Shown: piece by piece, positions 9,743-19,790 of the stretch
How positions within the stretch are numbered: the stretch's first letter is position 1
How the letters are laid out: each line of letters starts with the position of its first letter
Assembly: GCA_947589745.1 (NCBI GenBank)
Contig: CANQCS010000008.1
Location: 1 to 64,000, forward strand
From: an uncultured Oscillospiraceae bacterium
GTDB taxonomy: Bacteria > Bacillota > Clostridia > Oscillospirales > Oscillospiraceae
Length of the DNA: 64,000 bases
Direction: 5' to 3'
Notes under the pieces: generated by a model
The model's input: the letters and a program-made list of their open reading frames with translations, nothing else
Told to the model about the DNA's origin: nothing
Databases searched by the model: none
Program-made: the position numbers and the translations under genes

Positions 9743-10510
9743 TCACTTCTTGTCGTTGTCCACGACCTTGATGATGCCCTTCTTGAACATGATCCAGGAG
9801 GACAGGATAGCGACGGGGAGCATCACCACGATGATGGGACCCACCAGACCCATGATGGCGGTGGAGGCCTCGGTGCCGCCCATGATGCGGGCACCCAGGG
9901 TGATGAGGCTCACGATGATGATGACAGGCACCACGCCCATGATACCGTTCTTGACCACCTTGCTGCCAGAGCTGGTGCTGGCGAACAGGCCCAGGGTCAT
10001 GGAGCCGAACAGGGCCGGGATCAGGTAGTCGGAGGCGGTACGGAAAGCGGGGATGTCATACAGGAAACTGAGCTGGGAGCTCAGAAGGGCGGTGATGGCC
10101 AGAATGATGATGGTGACGATGGAGCTCACCGCGATACCGATGGCGGCCACAGCGTCGCCGGCGGGAGTGCTGGGCTCCTGGTTGGCGGTCTTGATGGCGT
10201 TGATGGCCACAGGCACCTTCAGGTTCATGATGTTGCCGGTGATGAAGCCCAGGTAAGCGGAGGAGCCCATGATGGGGATGTAGCTGAGGGCTTCGGAGAT
10301 ACCCACGGCGATGTAGATAATCAGCAGACCAAAGGTGGTGATGTTGAACACCTCGCCGAAAGCGGGGATGCTGTTAAAGCTGCCCAGCACGATAAAGGGC
10401 AGGGCTACCATATAGATAAGGGCGATAACGGTCCCCACGCGGCCCCAGCGGTGGCACCACGCCTGGAAGGGGTCCAGAACCTTGGGAGCACTCTTTGTGT
10501 TCTTACTCAT
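9743..10510 (-). CDS. Multi-TM membrane protein, partner of the 10529-11251 protein (probable transporter component)
   Basis: 255 aa, strongly hydrophobic: GRVGTVIALIYMVALPFIVLGSFNSIPAFGEVFNITTFGLLIIYIAVGISEALSYIPIMGSSAYLGFITGNIMNLKVPVAINA. Confidence 0.7.
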   Translation of the reverse strand: MSKNTKSAPKVLDPFQAWCHRWGRVGTVIALIYMVALPFIVLGSFNSIPAFGEVFNITTFGLLIIYIAVGISEALSYIPIMGSSAYLGFITGNIMNLKVPVAINAIKTANQEPSTPAGDAVAAIGIAVSSIVTIIILAITALLSSQLSFLYDIPAFRTASDYLIPALFGSMTLGLFASTSSGSKVVKNGIMGVVPVIIIVSLITLGARIMGGTEASTAIMGLVGPIIVVMLPVAILSSWIMFKKGIIKVVDNDKK

Positions 10511-10528
10511 GGATGTGTCCTCCTTTCA

Positions 10529-11251
10529 TCAACCGAAGATGTTAGTCCAGAGCTGGGCGGAGGCCATACCGGCGATCATGGAGATAGCCATGATGAAGTC
10601 GTTGAGCCAGGCCAGCTTTGGCTTTTGCGCCAAGATACTCAGGATGAGGGCCACCACAAGGCCGGTCAGCATGACCGCAGCCTGGATGGTGTCGCCGAAG
10701 AGCAGGATAGGCACGTACACGGCCAGCAGGCACAGCATGAAGCAGCCGCTGAACACCATCTTCCAGGGGTTGCTGTCGGCCTGGGACTTGTCCACGCTGG
10801 TGGCATACTTCTTGCCAAAGGGAATCAGGATCAGGAAGCCGCTGAGCATACCAACAGACATAAGAATCATAATGATACCGAACTCCCGGCCACTGGCGGT
10901 GTCCATCATCTCGGCGGAGCTCATATAACCCAGGACCTTGGCAATGTTGCCGGAGAAAAGGGTCTCATAGGACAGGGAGCCGATGACGCTCAAACGCCAC
11001 CAGGACCAGATGGTGCCCAGGGAGCCGATGAGGGCGAAAAGGCCGATGGCGATAGAGATGGCGGGGACGATGGTGGACACGGCGCTGGTCTTAATGACTC
11101 GCATCAGGTCCTCTTTGGTGACGCCCAGCTCTAGAGCCCGCCGGTACGCTTTCATCAGGTAGACCACGGAGAACGCCACGATGTACGCAAGGCCGATGGC
11201 GACTAGCACCAGCAGAAGCGGACTGGTGGCAATGTCTTTCATAGTTGCCAT
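10529..11251 (-). CDS. DUF5058-like multi-TM membrane protein
   Basis: 240 aa: SPLLLVLVAIGLAYIVAFSVVYLMKAYRRALELGVTKEDLMRVIKTSAVSTIVPAISIAIGLFALIGSLGTIWSWWRLSVIGS; assigned by recall of family style. Confidence 0.65.
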   Translation of the reverse strand: MATMKDIATSPLLLVLVAIGLAYIVAFSVVYLMKAYRRALELGVTKEDLMRVIKTSAVSTIVPAISIAIGLFALIGSLGTIWSWWRLSVIGSLSYETLFSGNIAKVLGYMSSAEMMDTASGREFGIIMILMSVGMLSGFLILIPFGKKYATSVDKSQADSNPWKMVFSGCFMLCLLAVYVPILLFGDTIQAAVMLTGLVVALILSILAQKPKLAWLNDFIMAISMIAGMASAQLWTNIFG

Positions 11252-11300
11252 AAAATGTTTTCCTTCCTTTCACACAATCAAATACGGGTCTGGAGCGCAC

Positions 11301-12470
11301 TCACTTATGCTCCTGGAGCCAGCGGACGGCGCAGTGGGACAGACAGGCTGCACCGATGGGCAGCACATCCTCATTGAAGCGGACCTTGGGGTTGTGGGCG
11401 GGCCAATCTCCCCGCTCGTCCAGGAATCCGGCGGAGAGGTACATAAACGCCGAGGGCACCTTCTCCGCCACCAGGGCGAAGTCCTCGCTGGCGCTGGCCT
11501 GGACGCCGGGATAGGGCATGGCGTTGGGGATGGGCAACTCCTGCATATAGCTGACCATCTCATTGACCAGCTTGCCGTCGCAAATCAGAGGCGGCACACC
11601 CCTGGTCATCTCCACCGTCGCAGTGCCGCCGTAGACGGCGGCCACCGCCGGAGCAACCTCCTGGACCCGGCGGATCAGCTTCTTCCGGGCCTCATCCTTG
11701 TCAGTGCGGATGGTGCCCCGCAACACGGCGGTATCCGGGATGATGTTGGGTGCGGAACCGGCAATGAACTGGCCCACCGTCAGCACACAGGAGCAAGCCG
11801 GGTCGCTCTCCCGAGAGATCAGTTCCTGGAGGGCCAGGTGGATGTGGACGCCAATGTTGATGGGGTCCACGCTGGTGTGGGGATAGGCGCCATGGCCGCC
11901 TTTACCATGGACGGTGATTGCGAAGCCGTCGAAAGAGGACATCATGGTCCCGGTGGCGTTGTACATGTAGATACCCACGGGCATCTTCCCCGGCCCTACA
12001 TGGTAGGCCAGGACCGCGTCCACCCCGTCCAGGATGCCATGATCGATCATGTTCTGGCTGCCCTCGAAGGTCTCCTCCGCGGGCTGGAACATGAATTTGA
12101 CGGTACCCTCCAGGGTGTCCTCGTTCTCCTTCAGCAGCTTGGCCGCCGTCAGGAGCATGGCCGCGTGGTTGTCGTGGCCGCAGCAGTGGGCCGCCTCGCC
12201 GGTGGGGCAGGCGAAGGGCTCGCCGCTCTCCTCGGGCATAGGCAGGGCGTCCATGTCCGCCCGCAGCAGGATGGTCTTGCCGCCGTGTCCCAGCGTAGCG
12301 GTGACCCCCTCGCCGCACTCCTGGGGCTCCAGACCGTACTCGCGGAGCTTGTCCATGACGTAGGCCTTGGCCTTCGGCATGTGGAGCCCCACCTCTGCGT
12401 TGGTATGGAACCAGCGGCGGTTGGCCACCAGCTCCTCCCGCAGGGCGCAGGCTCTCTCATAGTAGTTCAT
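11301..12470 (-). CDS. M20-family amidohydrolase (hippurate hydrolase/N-acyl-amino-acid deacylase type)
   Basis: RRWFHTNAEVGLHMPKAKAYV...LLRADMDALPMPEESGEPFACPTGEAAHCCGHDNHAAMLL...FMFQPAEETFEGSQNMIDHG. Confidence 0.93.
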   Translation of the reverse strand: MNYYERACALREELVANRRWFHTNAEVGLHMPKAKAYVMDKLREYGLEPQECGEGVTATLGHGGKTILLRADMDALPMPEESGEPFACPTGEAAHCCGHDNHAAMLLTAAKLLKENEDTLEGTVKFMFQPAEETFEGSQNMIDHGILDGVDAVLAYHVGPGKMPVGIYMYNATGTMMSSFDGFAITVHGKGGHGAYPHTSVDPINIGVHIHLALQELISRESDPACSCVLTVGQFIAGSAPNIIPDTAVLRGTIRTDKDEARKKLIRRVQEVAPAVAAVYGGTATVEMTRGVPPLICDGKLVNEMVSYMQELPIPNAMPYPGVQASASEDFALVAEKVPSAFMYLSAGFLDERGDWPAHNPKVRFNEDVLPIGAACLSHCAVRWLQEHK

Positions 12471-12553
12471 AACTCCCTCTCTCCTTTCTGAGCGCCGTCC
12501 GTCCCTCCCAGGGAGGGGCGGCGAAATGTATGAACATATCGGGCATAATGGAA

Positions 12554-12582
12554 ATCATACATCAAATCTTGACTTTTGTCAA
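12554..12582 (-). promoter_or_regulatory. Promoter for the M20/membrane-protein operon
   Basis: Minus strand TTGACA - 17 nt - TATGAT. Confidence 0.8.
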
Positions 12583-12703
12583 TTAAAACCACAGAGCTGG
12601 AGAGGGGGCATGGATAAATTCACGCTTTTACACAAAAAATAGTAAAATTTTTGTGAATTTTTGCCAGGCCGAAAACAGTACAAAAGGGGGGAAAACCGGC
12701 CGC

Positions 12704-13195
12704 TCACTCCCGGTCCAGCACCACCTCCATGCCGGTTTTGAGCGGCTTCATCCCGCACCGCTCGTAGAAGGCCGTGGCGCCGGGGTTGCAGGCCCACACG
12801 TTCAGCGTCACGTTGTAGCAGCCCGTGCGCCGGGCCAGGTCCAGCACCGCCCGGTACAGCGCGCCGCCCACGCCCTGCCCGCGGCAGGACTGGTCCACGC
12901 ACAGGTCGTCCAGGTACAGGGTGGTCAGGTCCATCCGGGCGCCGTCGCCCCGGTACCGCTCGTAGACGCAGAAGGCGTATCCGGCCACCCAGCCCTTCTC
13001 GTCCTCCGCCACCAGGATGGGGCGGTCCGGGTCCCGCAGCAGGGCGCGGAGCTCGTCGTCGTCATATTTCCGTCCCCCCTCCCGGAACAGGTCCGGGCGG
13101 CCGTCGTGGTGGACCCGGCAGACCTGGAGAAGAAGGTCTCCCAGCCGGGGAATGTCCCGCTCCTGGGCGGGTCGAATGTGCAGCATATCGTTCAC
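12704..13195 (-). CDS. GNAT-family N-acetyltransferase
   Basis: MNDMLHIRPAQERDIPRLGDLLLQVCRVHHDGRPDLF...LDDLCVDQSCRGQGVGGALYRAVLDLARRTGCYNVTLNVWACNPGATAFYERCGMKP. Confidence 0.93.
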   Translation of the reverse strand: MNDMLHIRPAQERDIPRLGDLLLQVCRVHHDGRPDLFREGGRKYDDDELRALLRDPDRPILVAEDEKGWVAGYAFCVYERYRGDGARMDLTTLYLDDLCVDQSCRGQGVGGALYRAVLDLARRTGCYNVTLNVWACNPGATAFYERCGMKPLKTGMEVVLDRE

Positions 13196-13257
13196 TCCTT
13201 ACTATTATTCAGGGCCCCGGAACTGCGTTCCGGGGCCCTGTGTTGCGTTTTTACGGA

Positions 13258-14820
13258 TCAGATGAGGCTCATGGCGGACTCGTTGATCTCGGCGGTGACG
13301 CTCTCCACCATACCGTCATACCAGTCGTTGAAGGCGGTATTCTTCAGGGAGTTCTCGCAGGCGTAGTGCCAGTAGGTCTCGTCGCTGTAGCCCACGAAGT
13401 ACATGATGTGGTAGCCGTAGCTGGTCTGGACGATGCCGGTGTCGCCGGGCTTGCGGCCGTCCTCATAGCACCAATCCTGGAACTCGCTGACCATCTGGCC
13501 CCAGTACACGTCCTCGTAGATGCCGCCGTCCTCGGCGTTGCCGTCCTGGGAGTACTCCTTGGCCAGCTCCGCGAAGCCGTCCTCGGTGCCGTCCCAGCTG
13601 TCCAGGATCTCCTGGGCCTTGGCCTCGATCTGGGCATCGTCCACCTCGGGCTCCTCGGTCTCCTCGCCCTCGGTGCTTTCCGCTTCGGCGGCGGTGTCCT
13701 CGGGCGCCTCCACGTTGTCGGCGGTCACCAGGATGTGGCGGACGTCGTAGTTGGGATACTCGATGCGCTCGCGGCCGTTGAACACGACGGCGTAGACGTA
13801 GGTGCTGCCGTCGTTCTCAAGGGTGGCGGTGTCGCCGGCCTTGCGCTCGGCGTCAAAGAGCCACTCGTAGGTGACGCTGGAGGAGTAGCGCAGCTCCTCG
13901 CCGCCGGTGTAGGCGGCGTCGTGCTCCTCGGCCAGGTCCTCCAGGCTCTCGCCCTCGGCGTAGGCGTCCAGGATCTCCTGGGCGGTCTCCTTGGCGGCCT
14001 CCAGGGCGGCGGCGGTTTCCTCCTCGGTGGGGTCGACGGCGTTGCCGTCCGCGTCGGTCTTGGCCTCGGGGGTGGCGGAGATGGAGATGAACCCGCCGTC
14101 CACCACGTCATAGGTGTTCTGGTTCTCCTCGTAGTAGGCCTGGATCTCCTCCTCGGTGTACTCCAGGCTGTCCTGGTACTGGGTGGCGTACTTGCTGGCC
14201 AGGATCTGGTCCTTCATGCAGCTCTCATAGACGGCGGTGGTCACATTGGGACCGTACACGTTCTTCACGTAGTCGCTGTAGGAGACGCCGCTGGACTGCG
14301 CCTGGTTCTTCATGGCGTCCACGTTGGCGTTGAAGGTCTCCATCTCGGCGTCCTCCAGCGTCACGCCCTCATCGGCGGCGGCCTTGGCGGCGGCGTGGAT
14401 GAAGCACATGGACTGGACGCCCTGGTCCTTGAAGTAGTCGGCCCAGGTGATGGTGCTGTCGTAGGCACAGGTCTGGGCGCTCAGGGCGGTGCTGGTGTCG
14501 ATCATGCCGTACATGGCCATCATGTAGCCCTCGTCGCTGCTGAGGAAGCTCTGAAAGGCCTGTCCGTAGTAGTAGGACGTCTCCGCTACCGAATACTTCT
14601 CCCCGTCGATGGTGACAGCGGTCCGGCTGCGGGTCAGGAAGCTGGAGTTGTAGACCACCAGGAATACGGCCACCACCACGAAGATGATCCCCAGGGTGCC
14701 GTAGAGGATATTGGTCTTTCTTGCGGCGGCCTTTTCCTCGGCGGCCTTGGCGGCCTTGGGGTCCACGGTCCCGCTGGCGGTCAGTTCCTGACGCTTTTTC
14801 TTTTCTCTGGATGCGCTCAT
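13258..14820 (-). CDS. Parvulin-type peptidylprolyl isomerase, SurA/PrsA-like, N-terminal TM anchor
   Basis: YDVRHILVTADN...ILDSWDGTEDGFAELAKEYSQDGNAEDGGIYEDVYWGQMVSEFQDWCYEDGRKPGDTGIVQTSYGYHIMYF. Confidence 0.88.
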   Translation of the reverse strand: MSASREKKKRQELTASGTVDPKAAKAAEEKAAARKTNILYGTLGIIFVVVAVFLVVYNSSFLTRSRTAVTIDGEKYSVAETSYYYGQAFQSFLSSDEGYMMAMYGMIDTSTALSAQTCAYDSTITWADYFKDQGVQSMCFIHAAAKAAADEGVTLEDAEMETFNANVDAMKNQAQSSGVSYSDYVKNVYGPNVTTAVYESCMKDQILASKYATQYQDSLEYTEEEIQAYYEENQNTYDVVDGGFISISATPEAKTDADGNAVDPTEEETAAALEAAKETAQEILDAYAEGESLEDLAEEHDAAYTGGEELRYSSSVTYEWLFDAERKAGDTATLENDGSTYVYAVVFNGRERIEYPNYDVRHILVTADNVEAPEDTAAEAESTEGEETEEPEVDDAQIEAKAQEILDSWDGTEDGFAELAKEYSQDGNAEDGGIYEDVYWGQMVSEFQDWCYEDGRKPGDTGIVQTSYGYHIMYFVGYSDETYWHYACENSLKNTAFNDWYDGMVESVTAEINESAMSLI

Positions 14821-15002
14821 TGACTGTTCATTCCTTCCAAACCGCTCCGCCGCCCCTGCGGCGGGGAGCCTGTGTTGTATAATGTGCTGGGCGGCGAAAC
14901 CGCTCAACGGGCAATATTATACCCGATAACGTGCCGCTGTGCAAGTAAAACTTGTCCCTGCACTGAAAATAATTTGTGAACAGAGGGCAAACAACCGGCG
15001 GG

Positions 15003-16124
15003 TCAGCCCTCGTAGGTGCGCTTCACCCGGTCCAGCCACTCGGTGACGGGCAGATGCTGGGGGCACTTCTCCTCGCACTGGCGGCAGGTGACGCAGTCGG
15101 AGGCCTTGCCGCCCTGGGCGGCGATCTGGGCGTAGGCGTCCTTGTCCACGCTCTGGCCCTGGCGCAGCTTCATCTGGTCGGCGTTGTACTGGGCGAAGAA
15201 GTCCGGGATGTGGATGCTCTGGGGGCAGCCGTCCACGCAGTAGCGGCAGGCGGTGCAGGAGATGGCGGGCACGGCGCTGAGGATCTCCGCGCACCTCTCC
15301 AGCAGCTTCACCTCGTCCCCGGTCAGGGGCGCGAAGGTCTGCATGTACCCGCTGTTGTCCAGCATCTGGTCCATGTTGGACATGCCGCTGAGGACCATGA
15401 TGACGTGCTCCAGGCCCGCGGCGAAGCGGATGGCCCAGGAGGCGGGGGACCAGTCTGGGTGGACGGCCTTCAGCATGGCCTCCGCGTCCTCCGGCAGCTT
15501 GGCCAGGCGGCCGCCCTTTACCGGCTCCATGACCACCACGTCCTTGCCGTGCTTGACGCAGACCTCATAGCACTTCCGGGACTGGACCCGCTCGTCCTCC
15601 CAGTCCAGATAGTTGAGCTGGAGCTGGACGAACTCCACCTCAGGGTGCTCGGTGAGGATCATGTCCAGGATGTCGGCCTTGTCGTGGAAGGAGAAGCCCA
15701 GGCGGCGGATCCTGCCCGCCTCTTTCTGCTTCATCAGGTAGCCGAAGGTGTCCAGCCGCTTCACACCCTCGTAGTAGCGGCGGTTCAGGCAGTGGACCAG
15801 GTAGTAGTCGAAGTATTCCACGCCGCACTTCTTGAGCTGCTCCTGGAACGTGCGGTCCTGGTCCTCCGGCGTCTTGTCCTGGAGGATGGACACCGGCAGC
15901 TTGTCCGCCAGCAGGAAGCTGTCCCGGGGGTGGCGCTCCACCAGGGCCTGCCGCACCGCGTTCTCGCTCTGTCCCTCGTGGTAGAAGTAGGCGGTGTCGA
16001 AGTAGATGAACCCTCTCTCCAGGAAGGTGTCCACCATCCGGCACACCTGCTCCAGGTCGATGTTGGCCTGGACCTTGGGGTCGGGCATGGGAAGGCGCAT
16101 CATACCGAAGCCGAGTTTTTTCAT
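15003..16124 (-). CDS. Aldo/keto reductase with C-terminal 4Fe-4S domain
   Basis: KKLGFGMMRLPM...YFDTAYFYHEGQSENAVRQALVERHPRDSFLLADKLP...CTACRYCVDGCPQSIHIPDFF...CVTCRQCEEKCPQHLP. Confidence 0.93.
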   Translation of the reverse strand: MKKLGFGMMRLPMPDPKVQANIDLEQVCRMVDTFLERGFIYFDTAYFYHEGQSENAVRQALVERHPRDSFLLADKLPVSILQDKTPEDQDRTFQEQLKKCGVEYFDYYLVHCLNRRYYEGVKRLDTFGYLMKQKEAGRIRRLGFSFHDKADILDMILTEHPEVEFVQLQLNYLDWEDERVQSRKCYEVCVKHGKDVVVMEPVKGGRLAKLPEDAEAMLKAVHPDWSPASWAIRFAAGLEHVIMVLSGMSNMDQMLDNSGYMQTFAPLTGDEVKLLERCAEILSAVPAISCTACRYCVDGCPQSIHIPDFFAQYNADQMKLRQGQSVDKDAYAQIAAQGGKASDCVTCRQCEEKCPQHLPVTEWLDRVKRTYEG

Positions 16125-16223
16125 GTTGTGTTTCCTCCTCAATATGTATTTATTATTTTAATGATTTCTCTTTTTGTTCCGGCCCCGCCGGGCAGGGCCC
16201 GGAAAAGGGCCCCGGACACGGGA

Positions 16224-16259
16224 CTGCTTCGCGGCCCCAGGGACAGGGCCGCGAAGCAG
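16224..16259 (-). terminator. Hairpin downstream of the PBP1A gene, possible terminator
   Basis: ctgcttcgcggccccagggacagggccgcgaagcag, near-perfect inverted repeat just after the stop at 16268; no strong T-run. Confidence 0.55.
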
Positions 16260-16267
16260 AGGGGGGG

Positions 16268-19102
16268 TTATAGAGGCGGCTGGGTGCCGTCATCAACGGG
16301 TTCATCGGGGGCCGACGGTTCACCGCCGGTCTGGGGTTCATCGGGGGCCGTGCCTCCGGTGTCGTCGCCGGTCTGGGCGCCGCCAAATCCGGCCCCGCCG
16401 CTGTTGGGAGACGTCGTCTCGTCATCCGGGGGGATCTCGGGGATATCCGGTGTCTCCGGCCAAGTGGGCTCTTCGGTCTGGCCGGGCTCGTCGGGGGTAT
16501 CCGGGTCGTCGCCCCACAGCCAATCCGGCGGCACATAGTTGGGGTCGCCGGGGAGGACCTCGCCGCCCTCGGGGGCGTTGGGATCCTCGGGGACGAAGTT
16601 CTCGTCGTGGATGGTGCACTGGGTGGCGGCCATCTGCCAGTAGGCGTACTGGTCCTCCTGGTCGCTGACCTGGATCCAGCTGTCGCCCAGCATCAGGAAC
16701 TCACGGCTGTTGGACACGATCCTGGTGACGATGTGGTCCTCCGGACAGTAGGGACCGGCCAGGCTGTAGGTGTCGGTGGTCTCGTCGTGGCAGAGCCGCA
16801 GCTCCACGTGGCAGCTGCAGCGCCCGCTGGGCACGGCATCGTCCGGTACCTCACCGGAGACGGTCCCGCCGCACTGGGAGCACAGGTCGCTGGCCAGCAG
16901 GCCGCACTCCTTGCAGAGGGTGACGGAGGAGATGCCCTCCGGCTTGTCGAAGAAGGGCTTGTCCTCCAGGCCCTCGTGGATCTGCTGCATGACCTTCCGC
17001 CAGATCTTTGCCGCCGGGTTGCCGCTGGCGTTGACGGTCTCGTCCTTGTCCTTGTAGCCCACCCACACGGCGGCGGCGTAGTAGGGGGTGTAGCCGCTGA
17101 AGTACCGGGTGCGCTTCTTGTCGGTGGTGCCGGTCTTGCCGGCGATGGTCATGCCGTCGAAGAGGGCGTCGCCGCCGGTGCCGCTGTTGGCCGCCCGCTT
17201 CAGAAGGGTGTTCATGAAGTAGGCGGTGGACTTCTTCATGGCCACCCAGGTCCGGGGGACATCCGGGTTCTCGTTGTCCACCACCACCTCGGTGTGGTCG
17301 TTGGACTCGATGCGCAGGATGGTCCGGGGCTTGTTGTAGATGCCCTCGTTGACGAAGGCGGAGAAGGCCGCGGCCATCTGCTCGGTGGTGAGGCCGTCGT
17401 GGAGGCCGCCCATGGCCAGGGGGGAGATGTCCAGGTCCGAGGTGGACAGGTCGAAGCCCAGGTTGTTCTCCATGAACTCGAAGGACCGGGCCACGCCCAG
17501 CTTCTGCAGGACCCGCACGGCCACGCAGTTCAGGGAGGACTGGACGCCCTGGGTCACGGTGACGTAGCCCCGGTAGTAGCCGCTGTCGTCCTTGGGGTAG
17601 CCGCCGGTGCCGGACTCATTGATGCGGATGGGGTAGTCGTCGATGATGCTGGCGGGGCCGATGACCCCGGCGTCGATGGCGGGGGCGTAGACGGACACGG
17701 GCTTGATGGAGGAGCCCACCTGCCGGGGGGTCCGGGCCAGGTTCTGGGCCCGGCTCACGGTCTTTACGCCCACGCCGCCGGCCATGGCCAGCACGTCGCC
17801 GGTGTAGGGGTCCACCACGGAGATGGCGGAGGCCAGGGGCTGGCCGCTCTCAGAGGGACAGTCGAAGTTGGAGGGGTCCTCGTAGACGCTGTCCACGATC
17901 TCCTGGATGCGGAGATCCAGGGTGGTGTAGATGTGGTAGCCGCCGCCGTAGAGCTTGTCGATGGCGGTGGAGCGGGTGACGCCCTGCTGCTCCATGATGA
18001 GCTCGATGGCGTCGTCGATGACCGCGTCCTCGAACCAGGTATAGGTGCCCTTGTGGAGGGCCACCACGCCGGACTCGGTGCTCTGGGGCGTCTCGTCCAC
18101 GGTCTCGCCCTCCTCGCCCTCCACTTCCTCCGGCTCTCCGGCGTGGAGAGCGGCATACTCCGGGGTGTCGGTGAACATCAGGAACTCGTTCAGGGCGGCG
18201 TTGTAGGTGGCTTCGTCGATGATGCCCTGCTCCTTCATGGTCCAGAGGATGTCGGTCTGCCGCTTCTTGTTGAAGTCCCTGGGCGTCTTGATGGAGCCGT
18301 CAGACTGCTCGTATTCGATATCAAAGAAGGGGTCGTAGAGGGAGGGGTTGTTGGTGATGGCAATGATGGCGGCGCTCTCCGCCAGGTCCAGCTCGGATAC
18401 GCTCTTGCCGAAGTAGACCTTGGCCGCCATGCCGATGCCCTCCGCGTGACCGAAGTTGACCTTGTTGAGGTAGAGGGTCAGGATCTCCTCCTTGGCGTGG
18501 GTCTTCTCGAACTCCAGGGCCCGGATGATCTCCCGGAACTTCCGGAGCACCGTGACCTCCTTGTCCTCCGGCCGGTTGGACAGGTTCCGCAGCATCTGCT
18601 GGGTGATGGTGGAGCCGCCGCGGGTGCCGCTGCCCAGGAGGGTGTCCCGGATGGAACCGGCGGTGCTGAGCCAGTCCACGCCGTTGTGCTCCCAGAAGCG
18701 CTTGTCCTCGATGGCCACCACCGCCTTGATGAGGTGGTCGGGCAGGTCCTCGTACTCCACCAGCTCCCGGTTGCCGCCGGTCTCGTAGATGACCCGCAGG
18801 GGGACCCACTCGCCGCTCTCATCCTTGCAGTAAATGGTGGAGGCCAGGGACATGGTCATGTCCTCCACTTCCAGCTCCGACACCGAGGGGGCCAGGGTGG
18901 TCTCCACATAGGAAAGGAAATACCTGGCGAAGATGGCCACGGTCAGCACGGCGATGAGGCAGAGAGTGAACACCGCCAGGATCAGCTTGCCGATGAGGGA
19001 GAGGATGATCAGAAATATGTTTCTCTTTTTCTTCTTTTTCTTTTTGCGGGGCGCGGCCTCGCCGGGGGCCTGTCCGCTGGGATCTGCGCGTTCCGGACTC
19101 AT
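16268..19102 (-). CDS. Class A penicillin-binding protein (transglycosylase/transpeptidase, PBP1A family)
   Basis: AVVAIEDKRFWEHNGVDWLSTAGSIRDTLLGSGTRGGSTITQQMLRNL...GSSIKPVSVYAPAIDAG...IAGKTGTTDKKRTRYFSGYTPYYAAAVWVGY; P/D/E/T-rich tail. Confidence 0.95.
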   Translation of the reverse strand: MSPERADPSGQAPGEAAPRKKKKKKKRNIFLIILSLIGKLILAVFTLCLIAVLTVAIFARYFLSYVETTLAPSVSELEVEDMTMSLASTIYCKDESGEWVPLRVIYETGGNRELVEYEDLPDHLIKAVVAIEDKRFWEHNGVDWLSTAGSIRDTLLGSGTRGGSTITQQMLRNLSNRPEDKEVTVLRKFREIIRALEFEKTHAKEEILTLYLNKVNFGHAEGIGMAAKVYFGKSVSELDLAESAAIIAITNNPSLYDPFFDIEYEQSDGSIKTPRDFNKKRQTDILWTMKEQGIIDEATYNAALNEFLMFTDTPEYAALHAGEPEEVEGEEGETVDETPQSTESGVVALHKGTYTWFEDAVIDDAIELIMEQQGVTRSTAIDKLYGGGYHIYTTLDLRIQEIVDSVYEDPSNFDCPSESGQPLASAISVVDPYTGDVLAMAGGVGVKTVSRAQNLARTPRQVGSSIKPVSVYAPAIDAGVIGPASIIDDYPIRINESGTGGYPKDDSGYYRGYVTVTQGVQSSLNCVAVRVLQKLGVARSFEFMENNLGFDLSTSDLDISPLAMGGLHDGLTTEQMAAAFSAFVNEGIYNKPRTILRIESNDHTEVVVDNENPDVPRTWVAMKKSTAYFMNTLLKRAANSGTGGDALFDGMTIAGKTGTTDKKRTRYFSGYTPYYAAAVWVGYKDKDETVNASGNPAAKIWRKVMQQIHEGLEDKPFFDKPEGISSVTLCKECGLLASDLCSQCGGTVSGEVPDDAVPSGRCSCHVELRLCHDETTDTYSLAGPYCPEDHIVTRIVSNSREFLMLGDSWIQVSDQEDQYAYWQMAATQCTIHDENFVPEDPNAPEGGEVLPGDPNYVPPDWLWGDDPDTPDEPGQTEEPTWPETPDIPEIPPDDETTSPNSGGAGFGGAQTGDDTGGTAPDEPQTGGEPSAPDEPVDDGTQPPL

Positions 19103-19328
19103 GCGCGATGTACCTCCTTATATATAAGATGAACAGCCCGTCCCGGGTGGGGAGGGCGGGAGAGGGCATATCAGAGTATGCTTACTCTACAGTATAACAC
19201 GGCTTGTCAACCATGAAAAGGGAGAAAATAGAGAAAAAACCGTTCCAGAAGAAAGAGAACTCGAAAAATTCTTCATAAAATACAAAAAAGAGGTACAGAA
19301 ATCGTCGAAATGTCACATGGAATAGGGG

Positions 19329-19357
19329 TTGCAATTTTGGAGAAAACGGGGTACACT
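19329..19357 (+). promoter_or_regulatory. Promoter for the DUF1292 gene
   Basis: TTGCAA - 17 nt - TACACT. Confidence 0.7.
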
Positions 19358-19413
19358 ATAGGTGCGGACGGAAAAGGCCGTCCGGCCACCTCACGGGACA
19401 AGGAGGCGCGGAT

Positions 19414-19719
19414 ATGAGCGAAGAGTACGGCCCGGATTTCATCACCATAACGGACGAGGACGGCAACGATATCGAGCTGGAATTCCTGGACGCGCTGGAG
19501 CACAAGGGCCAGACCTACATGGCGTTCTATCCCGCCGTGGAGGAGGGGGCCGACGAGGACAGCGAGGACTACGGCCTGGTCATCCTGAAGTCCATCGTGG
19601 AAAACGGGGAGGAGCTGCTCTCCACCCTGGACACCGACGAGGAGCTGAACGAGGTGTACGACCTCTTCATGGAGCGCCTCTTCTCCGAGGAAGAGGACGA
19701 GGAGGGCGGCGAGGACTGA
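19414..19719 (+). CDS. DUF1292 family protein
   Basis: MSEEYGPDFITITDEDGNDIELEFLDALEHKGQTYMAFYPAVEE...YGLVILKSIVENGEELLSTLDTDEELNEVYDLFMERLF. Confidence 0.85.
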   Translation: MSEEYGPDFITITDEDGNDIELEFLDALEHKGQTYMAFYPAVEEGADEDSEDYGLVILKSIVENGEELLSTLDTDEELNEVYDLFMERLFSEEEDEEGGED

Positions 19720-19790
19720 GCCGCTGTTCTTTCAGACGGAAGGACAGGGAAAAAAGTTCCCGCTCCGGTGAACGAAGCATAGAATAAAAA

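Noticed and set aside
6360-9746. 1128-aa minus-strand ORF
   Set aside because: Antisense to DUF5693-like protein and csaB; composition (G/Q/V/H/D-rich) is typical of the shadow frame of high-GC coding DNA
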